This document shows positions 1-6,652 of a stretch of DNA of 8,589 bases, in pieces. This DNA is from Oscillospiraceae bacterium. GTDB taxonomy: Bacteria > Bacillota_A > Clostridia > Oscillospirales > Ruminococcaceae. Each line of letters opens with the position of its first letter. The first letter of the stretch is position 1. The stretch spans positions 1-8,589 of the forward strand of contig JAGBFE010000330.1 in the NCBI GenBank assembly GCA_018109965.1, in the 5' to 3' direction. A program made the position numbers and the translations under genes. Under the pieces are notes generated by a model. It saw only the letters and a list, made by a program, of their open reading frames with translations, did not search any database and was not told where the DNA came from.

Positions 1-822
1 ATAACAGGCCTTGTTGAAGGTGAAGTATGGTATACCGTTGTAGGCGGTGACTCCCCATCACTTATCGCAAGCAAAAACAATCTGCGTCTCAAAGAGCTGT
101 ACAACCTCAACCCTGGCCTTGAAGGCGGCGGCTTGTGGGTTGGTGACCAGGTACTCGTAAGCCAGGCAGTTCCGTTTTTGCAGGTTAAAGAGGTTGTAAG
201 GGAAGTAAGAGATGTTGAAGTGGCATATAAAACCGAACAGAAGCCAAACAACTCTATGTCACTTGGTACAACAAAAACAGTGCAGAAAGGCGAAAAAGGC
301 CTTAATAAAGTTACTGTTGATGTAACATATATAGATGGTATCGCACAAAGCGAGACAGTAATTGAAACACAGGTGGTAAAAGAACCTGTGACCGAAATTA
401 TCGAAGTCGGCCGTTATCTGTCCAATGGTGTTATCCTTGAAAACGCAGGCACAGGCGCATTTGGCTGGCCAACAGGCGGCGGTGTTCGTATCAGCCGTGG
501 CTTTGCGGGTCAGTATCCTGCCCACAACGGTGTTGACATTGCAGGTCCTTACGGTACACCGATTTATGCTGCCGACTCAGGTATTGTTACAACAGCAAAA
601 TACACCAACAGAGGTTATGGTGTATATGTAATTATTGAACACGGCAACGGTTATCAGACTGTATATGGCCACTGTTCCTCACTTGCGGTATCTTACGGTC
701 AGCAGGTTAAAAAAGGTCAGCTGATTGCATATATGGGCTCAACAGGCAACAGTACAGGCAACCATCTGCACTTTGAAATCAAGAGCGGCAACACCCGTTA
801 TGACCCATACAGATTCTGGTAA
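1..822 (+). CDS. LysM-G5-M23 peptidoglycan metallopeptidase, 3' part (5' end outside window)
   Basis: Secreted or surface zinc endopeptidase predicted to cut peptidoglycan cross-bridges or stem peptides. The frame is open from base 1, so the start lies upstream; the TTG at 133 is internal because a LysM-like repeat is already read before it. In the 273-residue fragment, residues about 9-54 form a LysM wall-binding repeat (starts VWYTVVGGD, contains YNLNPG), about 60-138 a G5 domain, and about 155-270 a peptidase M23 domain. The M23 metal and catalytic residues are all visible: H175 and D179 (HNGVD), H224 (YGH), H255 and H257 (HLHFE). The enzyme therefore looks active, unlike degenerate EnvC/NlpD-type members. 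The gene ends 172 bp before murA on the same strand, consistent with a cell-wall neighbourhood. No clear intrinsic terminator follows it. Substrate bond specificity cannot be read from the sequence. Confidence 0.93.
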   Translation: MTGLVEGEVWYTVVGGDSPSLIASKNNLRLKELYNLNPGLEGGGLWVGDQVLVSQAVPFLQVKEVVREVRDVEVAYKTEQKPNNSMSLGTTKTVQKGEKGLNKVTVDVTYIDGIAQSETVIETQVVKEPVTEIIEVGRYLSNGVILENAGTGAFGWPTGGGVRISRGFAGQYPAHNGVDIAGPYGTPIYAADSGIVTTAKYTNRGYGVYVIIEHGNGYQTVYGHCSSLAVSYGQQVKKGQLIAYMGSTGNSTGNHLHFEIKSGNTRYDPYRFW

Positions 823-864
823 AAACTTGAAACAATATTATATATTGCACACCGATATTGACTA

Positions 865-892
865 TTGAATTTTTCAAAAGTCGTGATATACT
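865..892 (+). promoter_or_regulatory. Extended -10 sigma-A-type promoter for murA
   Basis: TTGAAT at 865-870 and TATACT at 887-892 are separated by 16 bp, and a TG dinucleotide at 884-885 sits one base before the -10 (TGnTATACT). Transcription would start near 899, leaving a 5' UTR of roughly 95 nt before the TTG start of murA. An upstream TTGACT at 858-863 lies 23 bp from the -10 and is too far to serve as the -35. Inferred from consensus only. Confidence 0.7.
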
Positions 893-994
893 ATTCAAGG
901 TGTAAAATTTTTAAGAATTTATTTATACATTTTTCACATAATAAATATCGGGTTTAAATATATCGGGAAATAATCTCTGAGAGGGAGAATTATA

Positions 995-2284
995 TTGGAA
1001 AAATATGTTATATCAGGAGGCAGACCGTTAAAAGGCGAAGTTTCAATCAGCGGCTTTAAAAATGCAGCAGTTGCAATTTTGCCTGCCACAGTTCTGGCAA
1101 ACGATGTCTGTGTCCTCGAAAATGTGCCGGATATCAGTGATATCAGGGCAGAAATAGATATACTCAAGGAACTTGGTGCAAAGGTGCGCCGCATTTCTTC
1201 CACGGTGCTTGAAATCGACACATCTACCATCAATATTACCGAAGTTCCGTTGGAACTTGGCCAGAAAATGCGAGCTTCTTACTATTTCCTTGGCAGTATG
1301 CTTTCACGTTTTGGCAAGGCAAGTGTTCCAATGCCTGGCGGCTGCAACCTTGGTGCACGTCCTATAGACCAGCATCTCAAGGCTTTTACAGCATTGGGGG
1401 CTGAAAACTCACTGGACTATGCTATGGTCAATGTTGAAAGCGACAATCTTACAGGTGCACATGTATTCTTTGACGTTAACAGTGTTGGTGCAACAATCAA
1501 TGCTATGCTGGCAGCAGTAATGGCAGAGGGCACAACAATTCTGGAAAACGTTGCAAAAGAACCACACATTGTTGACGTAGCAAACTTTTTGAACGTTATG
1601 GGTGCAAATGTACGCGGTGCAGGTACCGATGTTATCAAAATTCACGGTGTAAAAAAGATGCACGGCGGCACATACTCCATTGTTCCTGACCAGATTGAAG
1701 CAGGCACATTTATGGTTGCTGCAGCAGCAAGCCATGGTGATATTCTGATTAAAAATGTAATACCAAAGCATCTCGAGCCAATTACATCAAAACTGAGAAT
1801 TGTTGGTGCTACTGTTGAAGAATATGACGACAGCGTAAGAGTTATCGGCATCGATGGTGCTTACAATACAACAAACATCAAAACAATGCCTCATCCGGGT
1901 TTCCCAACCGACCTTCAGCCTGTTATGGGCGTGCTGCTTTGCTTTGCAAAAGGTACATCCATTATTACAGAAGGCATATGGGACAATCGTTTCAGATACT
2001 GTGATGAACTCAACAAAATGGGTGCAAATATTCAGGTAGAAGGCCGTGTGGCTGTTTTTGAAGGTGTTGAAGCTTTGAGACCTGCTCCGGTTTCTGCAAC
2101 TGACCTGCGTGCAGGTGCAGCACTTGTTGTGGCAGCTCTTTGTGCCGAAGGACAGAGCGAAGTTTACGAAATTCGTCACGTTGAACGCGGTTATGTAGAT
2201 ATTGTAAAAAAATTCCAGCAGCTTGGCGGCGACATCCGCAAGGTTGTTGTTCCTGATGAACAGGAATATCAGAAAGCATATTAA
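995..2284 (+). CDS. murA: UDP-N-acetylglucosamine 1-carboxyvinyltransferase (MurA)
   Basis: Cytoplasmic enzyme that transfers enolpyruvate from PEP to UDP-GlcNAc, the first committed step of peptidoglycan synthesis. The 429 residues match the usual family length and the fold of two inverted alpha/beta domains (EPSP synthase family). Visible landmarks are the N-terminal substrate-binding K22-N23 (GFKNA), R93 (KMRAS), the active-site loop PGGCNLGARP with C117 (equivalent to E. coli Cys115, the residue alkylated by fosfomycin), the catalytic aspartate D306 in PGFPTDLQ, and R398 near the C-terminus (ERGY). Retention of the cysteine predicts fosfomycin sensitivity of the target. The start is a TTG, chosen because AGGGAG at 982-987 lies 7 nt upstream and the protein then begins MEKYVISGG, as expected for the family. 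It lies between a peptidoglycan hydrolase and a YycJ-type gene. Firmicutes often carry two paralogues (MurA/MurZ); which one this is cannot be decided here. Confidence 0.97.
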   Translation: MEKYVISGGRPLKGEVSISGFKNAAVAILPATVLANDVCVLENVPDISDIRAEIDILKELGAKVRRISSTVLEIDTSTINITEVPLELGQKMRASYYFLGSMLSRFGKASVPMPGGCNLGARPIDQHLKAFTALGAENSLDYAMVNVESDNLTGAHVFFDVNSVGATINAMLAAVMAEGTTILENVAKEPHIVDVANFLNVMGANVRGAGTDVIKIHGVKKMHGGTYSIVPDQIEAGTFMVAAAASHGDILIKNVIPKHLEPITSKLRIVGATVEEYDDSVRVIGIDGAYNTTNIKTMPHPGFPTDLQPVMGVLLCFAKGTSIITEGIWDNRFRYCDELNKMGANIQVEGRVAVFEGVEALRPAPVSATDLRAGAALVVAALCAEGQSEVYEIRHVERGYVDIVKKFQQLGGDIRKVVVPDEQEYQKAY

Positions 2285-2311
2285 AAAGAACTCCCTAAAG
2301 CAAAATTATTG

Positions 2312-2357
2312 TAGGGGCGGTCTGTGAACGCCTTGTGGCAGTCACAGTTCGCTCCTA
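2312..2357. repeat. Long imperfect hairpin (possible murA terminator or dispersed palindromic repeat)
   Basis: Left arm TAGGGGCGGTCTGTGA (2312-2327) pairs with right arm TCACAGTTCGCTCCTA (2342-2357) over 16 positions, with one T-T mismatch and two G-U pairs if transcribed. Inside the loop, GCC (2330-2332) and GGC (2337-2339) can pair again around TTGT. The right arm is followed by TTTGTTTT, so it could act as an intrinsic terminator after murA. It is GC-richer than the flanking AT-rich intergenic sequence, and its TAGGGGCG/CGCTCCTA ends resemble the palindromic intergenic repeats common in Clostridia genomes (from memory, unverified). A second small inverted repeat, TGTTT-TAT-AAACA, follows at 2360-2372. 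Confidence 0.7.
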
Positions 2358-2397
2358 TTTGTTTTATAAACAGATTTATTTACAAAAAAGAGGGCAA

Positions 2398-3195
2398 ATG
2401 GCAAACTATATTTCACTTTACTCTGGCTCCAGCGGCAATTGCTCGGTAATTGAGGAAAACGGAAAATTTATACTTATAGATATTGGCAAATCAGCAAGGA
2501 TTACCACCAATGCAATAAAGGATATAGGCCTTGATTTGAAAAATCTTCAGGGTGTACTTATCAGTCACGAACATTCCGACCATATAAACGGGTTAAAAGT
2601 GTTTTTGAAAAAACTGAATGTCCCTGTTTATTCATCGGCGGCAACACTGGACTATCTTGCAGGCAACGACCTTGTGCCAAGCCATATTCAGCTTGAAGAT
2701 ATGACCTTTGCAGGACACAATATAGGAGAGTTTTTTGTAAAAGGTTTCGAAACCCCGCACGACTCAATTGCCTGTATGGGTTTTGATATACACACAAAAA
2801 GCGGCACACGCATGACAATGGCAACCGACCTTGGTTTTGTTACCAACGATATACTTTATCATTTTTGCGGCACCGACCTTGCAGTGCTGGAATCCAACTA
2901 TGACGAAATGATGCTGCGTGAAAACGAAAACTATCCGTATTATCTCAAAACCCGTATTGCTTCGGACAGAGGACATCTCAGCAACAGTCAGTTCAGCAAT
3001 GCGGCAATAAAAATTATCGAAAGCGGTGTTAAAAAGCTGCATCTGTGTCATCTGTCGAACAATAACAATACACCATCCACAGCCTTGTCACAGCTTGCAG
3101 TAACAGCAATGGCAAACGGTATAGATGTTTCAAAGGACCTGGAGGTAGTGAGAGCAAACCGACGTCACGAAATCACCGAGGCAACAAAGTTTTAA
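2398..3195 (+). CDS. yycJ: YycJ/WalJ-type MBL-fold metallo-hydrolase
   Basis: Predicted cytoplasmic metallo-beta-lactamase-fold hydrolase of 265 residues, of the YycJ/WalJ group, thought to act as a nuclease or phosphodiesterase; in Bacillus and relatives it belongs to the WalRK cell-wall/division regulon. The N-terminus ISLYSGSSGNC is the family signature. Metal ligands are visible: HEHSDH at 57-62, H121, D144 (MATDLG) and H218 (CHLS); E165-SN and H193-LS are further conserved positions. The ATG at 2398 is preferred over an in-frame TTG at 2335, because the extra 21 codons would be read through the hairpin at 2312-2357 and look unlike protein. The purine-rich AAGAGGG ends only 3 nt before the ATG, an unusually short spacing that may lower translation. 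Adjacency to rlmH matches the yycJ-rlmH linkage known in Bacillus. The exact substrate is unknown. Confidence 0.9.
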   Translation: MANYISLYSGSSGNCSVIEENGKFILIDIGKSARITTNAIKDIGLDLKNLQGVLISHEHSDHINGLKVFLKKLNVPVYSSAATLDYLAGNDLVPSHIQLEDMTFAGHNIGEFFVKGFETPHDSIACMGFDIHTKSGTRMTMATDLGFVTNDILYHFCGTDLAVLESNYDEMMLRENENYPYYLKTRIASDRGHLSNSQFSNAAIKIIESGVKKLHLCHLSNNNNTPSTALSQLAVTAMANGIDVSKDLEVVRANRRHEITEATKF

Positions 3196-3204
3196 GGAGA
3201 AATT

Positions 3205-3690
3205 ATGCAGAATATTACAATAATTGCAATGGGCAAGGTTCAAAAAGGCTTTATGCTGGACGGCTGCAACGAATACATAAAACGTCTCAAAACAATGTGC
3301 AATCTCAAAATTGTTCAGCTGGAAGATGTTCAGCTTATGGAAAAAAACCTCAGTGATGCAATGATACAGAAAACTCTGGACAGGGAAGCTGATGAAATAA
3401 TAAAAAATATTCCAAAGCAAAGCTATATAATTTCAATGTGTATCGAAGGCAAACAGATTTCAAGCGAAGGCCTTGCGCAGCTTTTCAGCGAAAAGGCTGT
3501 GGAAGGGTTTTCCAACATTACATTTATTATCGGCTCAAGCCATGGCTTGTCCGACAGGATAAAGCAGATGTCTCATTTTAAAATGTCTATGTCAAAAATG
3601 ACATTTCCGCACCAGCTGGCAAGGGTTATGCTGTTGGAGCAGACATACCGTGCTTTTTCCATTATCAATGGCAGCAAATATCACAAATAA
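3205..3690 (+). CDS. rlmH: 23S rRNA (pseudouridine-1915-N3)-methyltransferase RlmH
   Basis: SPOUT-class methyltransferase that uses SAM to methylate N3 of pseudouridine 1915 in helix 69 of 23S rRNA, acting on assembled 70S ribosomes; functions as a dimer. The 161 residues match the family length (about 155-160). The SAM-binding knot is visible as FIIGSSHGLSD (107-117) followed by the hallmark MTFPHQLARVMLLEQ (132-146) and the C-terminal YHK at 159-161. The usual glycine-rich GGSLGLS is here GSSHGLS, a tolerated variant. The ATG is supported by AAGGAGA at 3194-3200, which overlaps the stop codon of the preceding hydrolase gene; the 9-nt gap indicates co-transcription and perhaps coupled translation. 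The gene is followed at once by a strong terminator. Confidence 0.97.
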   Translation: MQNITIIAMGKVQKGFMLDGCNEYIKRLKTMCNLKIVQLEDVQLMEKNLSDAMIQKTLDREADEIIKNIPKQSYIISMCIEGKQISSEGLAQLFSEKAVEGFSNITFIIGSSHGLSDRIKQMSHFKMSMSKMTFPHQLARVMLLEQTYRAFSIINGSKYHK

Positions 3691-3693
3691 ATC

Positions 3694-3733
3694 AAAACCG
3701 ACAGGTGGTACCATACATACCCCTGTCGGTTTT
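3694..3733. terminator. Strong, probably bidirectional terminator between convergent rlmH and rsmF
   Basis: AAAACCGACAGG (3694-3705) pairs perfectly with CCTGTCGGTTTT (3722-3733). After a single bulged T (3706), GGTA pairs with TACC, leaving a 7-nt loop (3711-3717). On the plus strand the stem runs into TTTTTTG; on the minus strand the same stem is followed by TTTTGATTTATTTG. Both convergent transcripts could therefore end here. The rsmF stop codon lies about 65 bp beyond its right side. Confidence 0.92.
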
Positions 3734-3796
3734 TTGTTTAGGAAGATATTAAATTCAGTTAAGCATAAATTTATTTGCAAAGCATCAAAAAGCGGA

Positions 3797-5167
3797 TTAT
3801 CCCACCATAATTCTTAATCCTTTTGGATAATGATTTTTTATTGTTCCGTCACTCACTTTGCCCCAGCCCACAGAATATCCGTCGGTGCACACAAGGCACC
3901 AGCCTTTAAAATCACTGTCGGTCAGCAAAGTTTCGCCTTTGAGAAACTGCAGCATTTCCTCGCTGTCACAAGGATAGTTTACAAACTGTTTTACATTGTC
4001 TTTTGTCAAAGCCATTGCAAGGGAATGGCTTGGCTCAAAGCGCCCTTTTTTTATTTCACCAAGATGTAAACCACAGCGCAGAACCTTTACCTTTGACAAA
4101 TCGGGAGCGCTTTGTGGCATAGCATAAAGGTTTTCGCCAAACAGAGTGAAATTATCAAAGGAAATATCCTTCAAAAACTTTTTCTCAAAATCAAAGTATG
4201 GCTGCAAAAGCTTTTTATCAGCGGTATTTTTGGCTGTTTTAACCTTGGAAGCATTGCCAACAGTTTTCTTTAACACTGCAATAAAATGGCCTTCACCGTC
4301 AATTTTGTGTGGAAACAGACGCATTGTGCATTCAAGGTCACGATTGCTGCTGTCTGCCCATTCGGGAACGCCTGGTGAAAAATATTTATGAACCTCAGGT
4401 GTGATAAAAATGTATTCGGGGTGTTTGTCAACAAATTTCTTAACAGTTATCTCGTTTTCCTCGGGAGAAAATGTGCAGGTGGAATAAACCAATATGCCGT
4501 TTTCTGCCAGCATTTTGTGGGCACTTTCCAATATGTGCTCCTGCCGGTTGGCACATACTTCAACCTGGCTGAGGCTCCATTCGTTTACAACAGCAGGGTC
4601 TTTGCGGAACATCCCTTCACCGGAACAAGGTGCATCAACAATAATTTTGTCAAAAAAGCTGGGGAATACCTTTTCCAGTTTTTCAGGGCTTTCATTGGTT
4701 ACAATGGCATTTTTTATACCCATACGTTCAATATTCTGGGACAGGATTTTGGCTCTGTTAGGCACAATTTCATTGTTTATCTGCAAGCCTGTCCCGCCAA
4801 GTTTTGCGGCAATCTGGGTGCTTTTTCCGCCAGGTGCGGCACACAGGTCAAGCACTTTGTCGCCCTGTTGTATGTCGGCACATTCCACAACTGCCATTGC
4901 ACTTGCTTCCTGAATATAAAACACGCCTGCGTGATGATAGCTGTGTCTGCCAGGACGTTCATTTCCGGGGTAATAAAAGCCTGTAGGGCACCATTTTACA
5001 GGTGAAAAACTGAAAATGTTTTTGTTAATCACTGTTTCGACATCAGCTTTAAGGGTGTTTATTCTTAATGAATAAAAATTGTCTTTATCATAGCCTTTTA
5101 AAAATTCGTCAAAGTCATCCTTTAAAAGACTTTTCATTTTATCTTTGAAATCCTGTGGTAAAACCAT
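3797..5167 (-). CDS. rsmF: RsmF-like 16S rRNA (cytosine-C5)-methyltransferase (NOL1/NOP2/Sun family)
   Basis: SAM-dependent RNA m5C methyltransferase, 456 residues. The N-terminal part (about 1-100) is the RNA-recognition region with the family-typical YIQEASAM at 84-91. The Rossmann core carries DLCAAPGGKS (107-116) for SAM, DAPCSGEGMFRK (178-189, motif IV with C181 that releases product) and YSTCTFSPEENE (228-239, motif VI with the nucleophile C231). The C-terminal 320-456 resembles the RsmF extra domain plus a PUA-like domain, matching Firmicute members rather than the shorter RsmB. The target is probably a cytosine in the decoding region of 16S rRNA (C1400-C1407 in homologues); which one cannot be told. 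The start ATG at 5165-5167 has AAAGGA 7 nt upstream. It is a single-gene transcript, convergent with rlmH, with its own promoter. The symbol is assigned by family resemblance. Confidence 0.93.
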   Translation of the reverse strand: MVLPQDFKDKMKSLLKDDFDEFLKGYDKDNFYSLRINTLKADVETVINKNIFSFSPVKWCPTGFYYPGNERPGRHSYHHAGVFYIQEASAMAVVECADIQQGDKVLDLCAAPGGKSTQIAAKLGGTGLQINNEIVPNRAKILSQNIERMGIKNAIVTNESPEKLEKVFPSFFDKIIVDAPCSGEGMFRKDPAVVNEWSLSQVEVCANRQEHILESAHKMLAENGILVYSTCTFSPEENEITVKKFVDKHPEYIFITPEVHKYFSPGVPEWADSSNRDLECTMRLFPHKIDGEGHFIAVLKKTVGNASKVKTAKNTADKKLLQPYFDFEKKFLKDISFDNFTLFGENLYAMPQSAPDLSKVKVLRCGLHLGEIKKGRFEPSHSLAMALTKDNVKQFVNYPCDSEEMLQFLKGETLLTDSDFKGWCLVCTDGYSVGWGKVSDGTIKNHYPKGLRIMVG

Positions 5168-5198
5168 ATAAAAATCCTTTTCAAAATAGTATGTAATA

Positions 5199-5227
5199 AG
5201 TATACAGTATATCTTTTTTTACTGCAA
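5199..5227 (-). promoter_or_regulatory. Promoter for the rsmF-like gene
   Basis: On the minus strand TTGCAG (5227-5222) and TATACT (5204-5199) are 17 bp apart, predicting a start near 5192 and a 5' UTR of about 25 nt. A second TATACT (5211-5206) is only 10 bp from the same -35 box and is probably not used. The -35 box directly follows the terminator of the ABC operon. Confidence 0.65.
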
Positions 5228-5230
5228 GCA

Positions 5231-5275
5231 AAAGCCACAGAGTATAAGAGTGCAATCTGTAAACTCCGTGGCTTT
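5231..5275 (-). terminator. Terminator of the ABC transporter operon
   Basis: AAAGCCAC (5231-5238) pairs with GTGGCTTT (5268-5275). After one A-C mismatch, GAGT (5240-5243) pairs with ACTC (5263-5266), leaving a loop of about 19 nt. In minus-strand transcription the stem is followed by TTGCTTGC, a weak U-tail. It sits 8 bp past the ATPase stop codon and just before the rsmF promoter. Confidence 0.6.
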
Positions 5276-5282
5276 GTAGGTT

Positions 5283-5930
5283 TTATTCGATTTTTCCGTC
5301 CTTTATGACTATAGTTCTTGCGTTCAGCATATTGCAGAACGGCTCATCATGGGTGATTATTACCACACTTATATTGTTTGCTGCAATTTCTTCAATTAGA
5401 TTGGCAACATCCTGTGTGGAGTCAATATCAAGTGCACTGGTAGGTTCGTCAAAAAACAGCACCGAAGGGCTCAGAATACAGGCTCTTGCAACTGCGGCAC
5501 GCTGTTTTTCACCGCCCGAAAGTTTTGCGGGATAACTGTTTGCCTTGTCGGATATACCAAGAGATTTCAATATTTCCATTGCCTTTATTTCAGCCTGTTC
5601 CTTGGTCATCAGTTTGCGGCTTACAGGCGCAAGGGCAATGTTTTCCATAACGGTGAGGTTAGGGAATAAATCAAGTCCCTGGCTTACCATACCTACCTTG
5701 TCCTGATAGTTTTTATTTGGTCTGTTGTTTTCAAGGCTTTCAACACCATCTATAACAATGCTGCCTTCATCGGCCTTGTCAAGATTGCAGATACAGCGGA
5801 TAAGCGTGGTTTTGCCGGCACCGCTTTTGCCGCGAAGACACAATATTTCACCGTCACCCAACTCAAAGTTTATATTGTTAAGTACAGTTTTGTCTCCAAA
5901 ACTTTTGTACAGATTTGTTACTTTAAGCAT
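5283..5930 (-). CDS. Polar amino-acid ABC transporter ATPase
   Basis: Nucleotide-binding subunit that powers amino-acid uptake from the inner face of the membrane, GlnQ/HisP type. All motifs are intact over 215 residues: Walker A GKSGAGKT (34-41), Q-loop Q84 (MVSQGLDLFP), signature LSGGEKQR (137-144), Walker B VLFFDE (157-162), D-loop SALD (165-168) and switch H194 (THD). At 215 residues it is shorter than the usual 240 or so: it stops right after KDGKIE and lacks the C-terminal tail that normally follows. Because a terminator comes immediately after the stop, this end appears genuine rather than truncated. The ATG has AAAGGAG 6 nt upstream, which overlaps the stop codon of the permease gene (11-nt gap), so it is co-transcribed and probably translationally coupled. 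It is the third gene of a binding protein-permease-ATPase operon under T-box control. Confidence 0.93.
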   Translation of the reverse strand: MLKVTNLYKSFGDKTVLNNINFELGDGEILCLRGKSGAGKTTLIRCICNLDKADEGSIVIDGVESLENNRPNKNYQDKVGMVSQGLDLFPNLTVMENIALAPVSRKLMTKEQAEIKAMEILKSLGISDKANSYPAKLSGGEKQRAAVARACILSPSVLFFDEPTSALDIDSTQDVANLIEEIAANNISVVIITHDEPFCNMLNARTIVIKDGKIE

Positions 5931-5941
5931 CTTGTTCTCCT

Positions 5942-6576
5942 TTAAAAATAGCTGAAGGATTTTTCAATCTTTTCGCAGCCTTTGCTGATAATGGTGATTA
6001 CAACAAAATATATTACGCCAACCACCACAAAAGGCATCAGTGAGGTAAGGTTGTTGGCATAGATTTTGCCCTGTCGCAGCAAATCACCAAGACCGAGTAT
6101 GTAAACAAGTGAGGTGTCTTTTATAAGTGTTGTAACCTCGTTTGTAACAGCAGGGATAACTGTGCGGATAGTCTGCGGAAGAATAACTTTGAAAAACAGC
6201 ACAGGCTTGCTTATGCCAAGCATCTGACCTGCTTCCCACTGGCCTTTGTCTATACTTTTAAGCCCGGAACGGAAGATTTCGGCAAAATAGGCGGTGTAGT
6301 TGATAACAAAAGCAAGTATGGCAGTTGTAAAACGTGGAAACACTATGCCCACTTCGGGAAGTCCGAAAAATATAAAGCACATCTGCAAAAGCAGCGGTGT
6401 ACCGCGCATAATGTCTATATAATATTGGTAATGGTGGATACAATTCTGTTTTTGCTGCTTTGCAAAAACGCAACAGGAAAGGCCAGCGGCAGTGACAATA
6501 AAAGTGTAACTGCCCAAAGTGCCAGGGTAATCTGCAACCCTTCAAAAAAGCGGGGCATAAGTTTCAGTATTTCCAT
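5942..6576 (-). pseudogene. Amino-acid ABC transporter permease, frameshifted (two reading frames)
   Basis: Membrane subunit of the amino-acid importer (His/Glu/Gln/Arg type). The natural start is ATG 6576-6574 with AGAGGA 6 nt upstream. That frame gives a family-typical N-terminus, MEILKLMPRFFEGLQITLAL, and a first membrane helix, then hits TAG at 6417-6415 after 53 residues. The rest of the family sequence continues in the -1 frame from about 6421: YIDIMRGTPLLLQ, then the EAA loop (EAGQMLGISKP), then DTSLVYILGL and two more helices, ending at 5942. Restoring one base between 6421 and 6420 gives NIYIDIMRGTP, a continuous protein of about 211 residues of normal length with normal spacing between SKN and RGTP. 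An ORF call starting at 6517 reads the first third out of frame and is wrong there. The cause may be true inactivation or a sequencing error; no classical slippery heptamer is visible. Confidence 0.88.
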
Positions 6577-6636
6577 TGATTATCCTCTGAAAAAGTATTT
6601 TTATATCTGATACGGTAAAATGGTTTGCAGTTGTTA

Positions 6637-6650
6637 TCTGATATATCAGA
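6637..6650. repeat. Perfect 14-bp palindrome in the binding protein-permease gap
   Basis: TCTGATATATCAGA is its own reverse complement and begins 2 bp past the stop codon of the binding-protein gene (minus-strand direction). The 9-mer TATCTGATA occurs at 6635-6643 and again at 6604-6612, 31 bp apart. In RNA this could form a short hairpin at the 3' end of the binding-protein message. No T-run follows, so it is not a clear terminator. Confidence 0.55.
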
Positions 6651-6652
6651 AT

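Noticed and set aside
833..847. CAATAT-TAT-ATATTG inverted repeat after the M23 peptidase gene as a terminator
   Set aside because: Its 6-bp stem is almost all A-T pairs and no T-run follows, so it is unlikely to terminate transcription.
1409..2279. Several minus-strand frames of 69-130 codons inside murA
   Set aside because: They are shadows of murA, rich in Cys and His, without starts supported by an RBS.
4388..5005. A 205-codon plus-strand frame antisense to the rRNA methylase
   Set aside because: The opposite strand encodes a complete, motif-bearing RsmF-like protein with promoter and RBS. This frame has no recognisable domain and no RBS evidence.
6405..6435. Programmed -1 frameshifting in the permease
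   Set aside because: The junction lacks an X-XXY-YYZ slippery site, and I see no obvious stimulatory SD or pseudoknot. A single-base indel or read error is simpler.
6258..6545. A 95-codon minus-strand frame overlapping the permease
   Set aside because: This is the third frame, not either of the two that carry permease sequence. Its composition (many Cys, His and Arg) is typical of out-of-frame translation.
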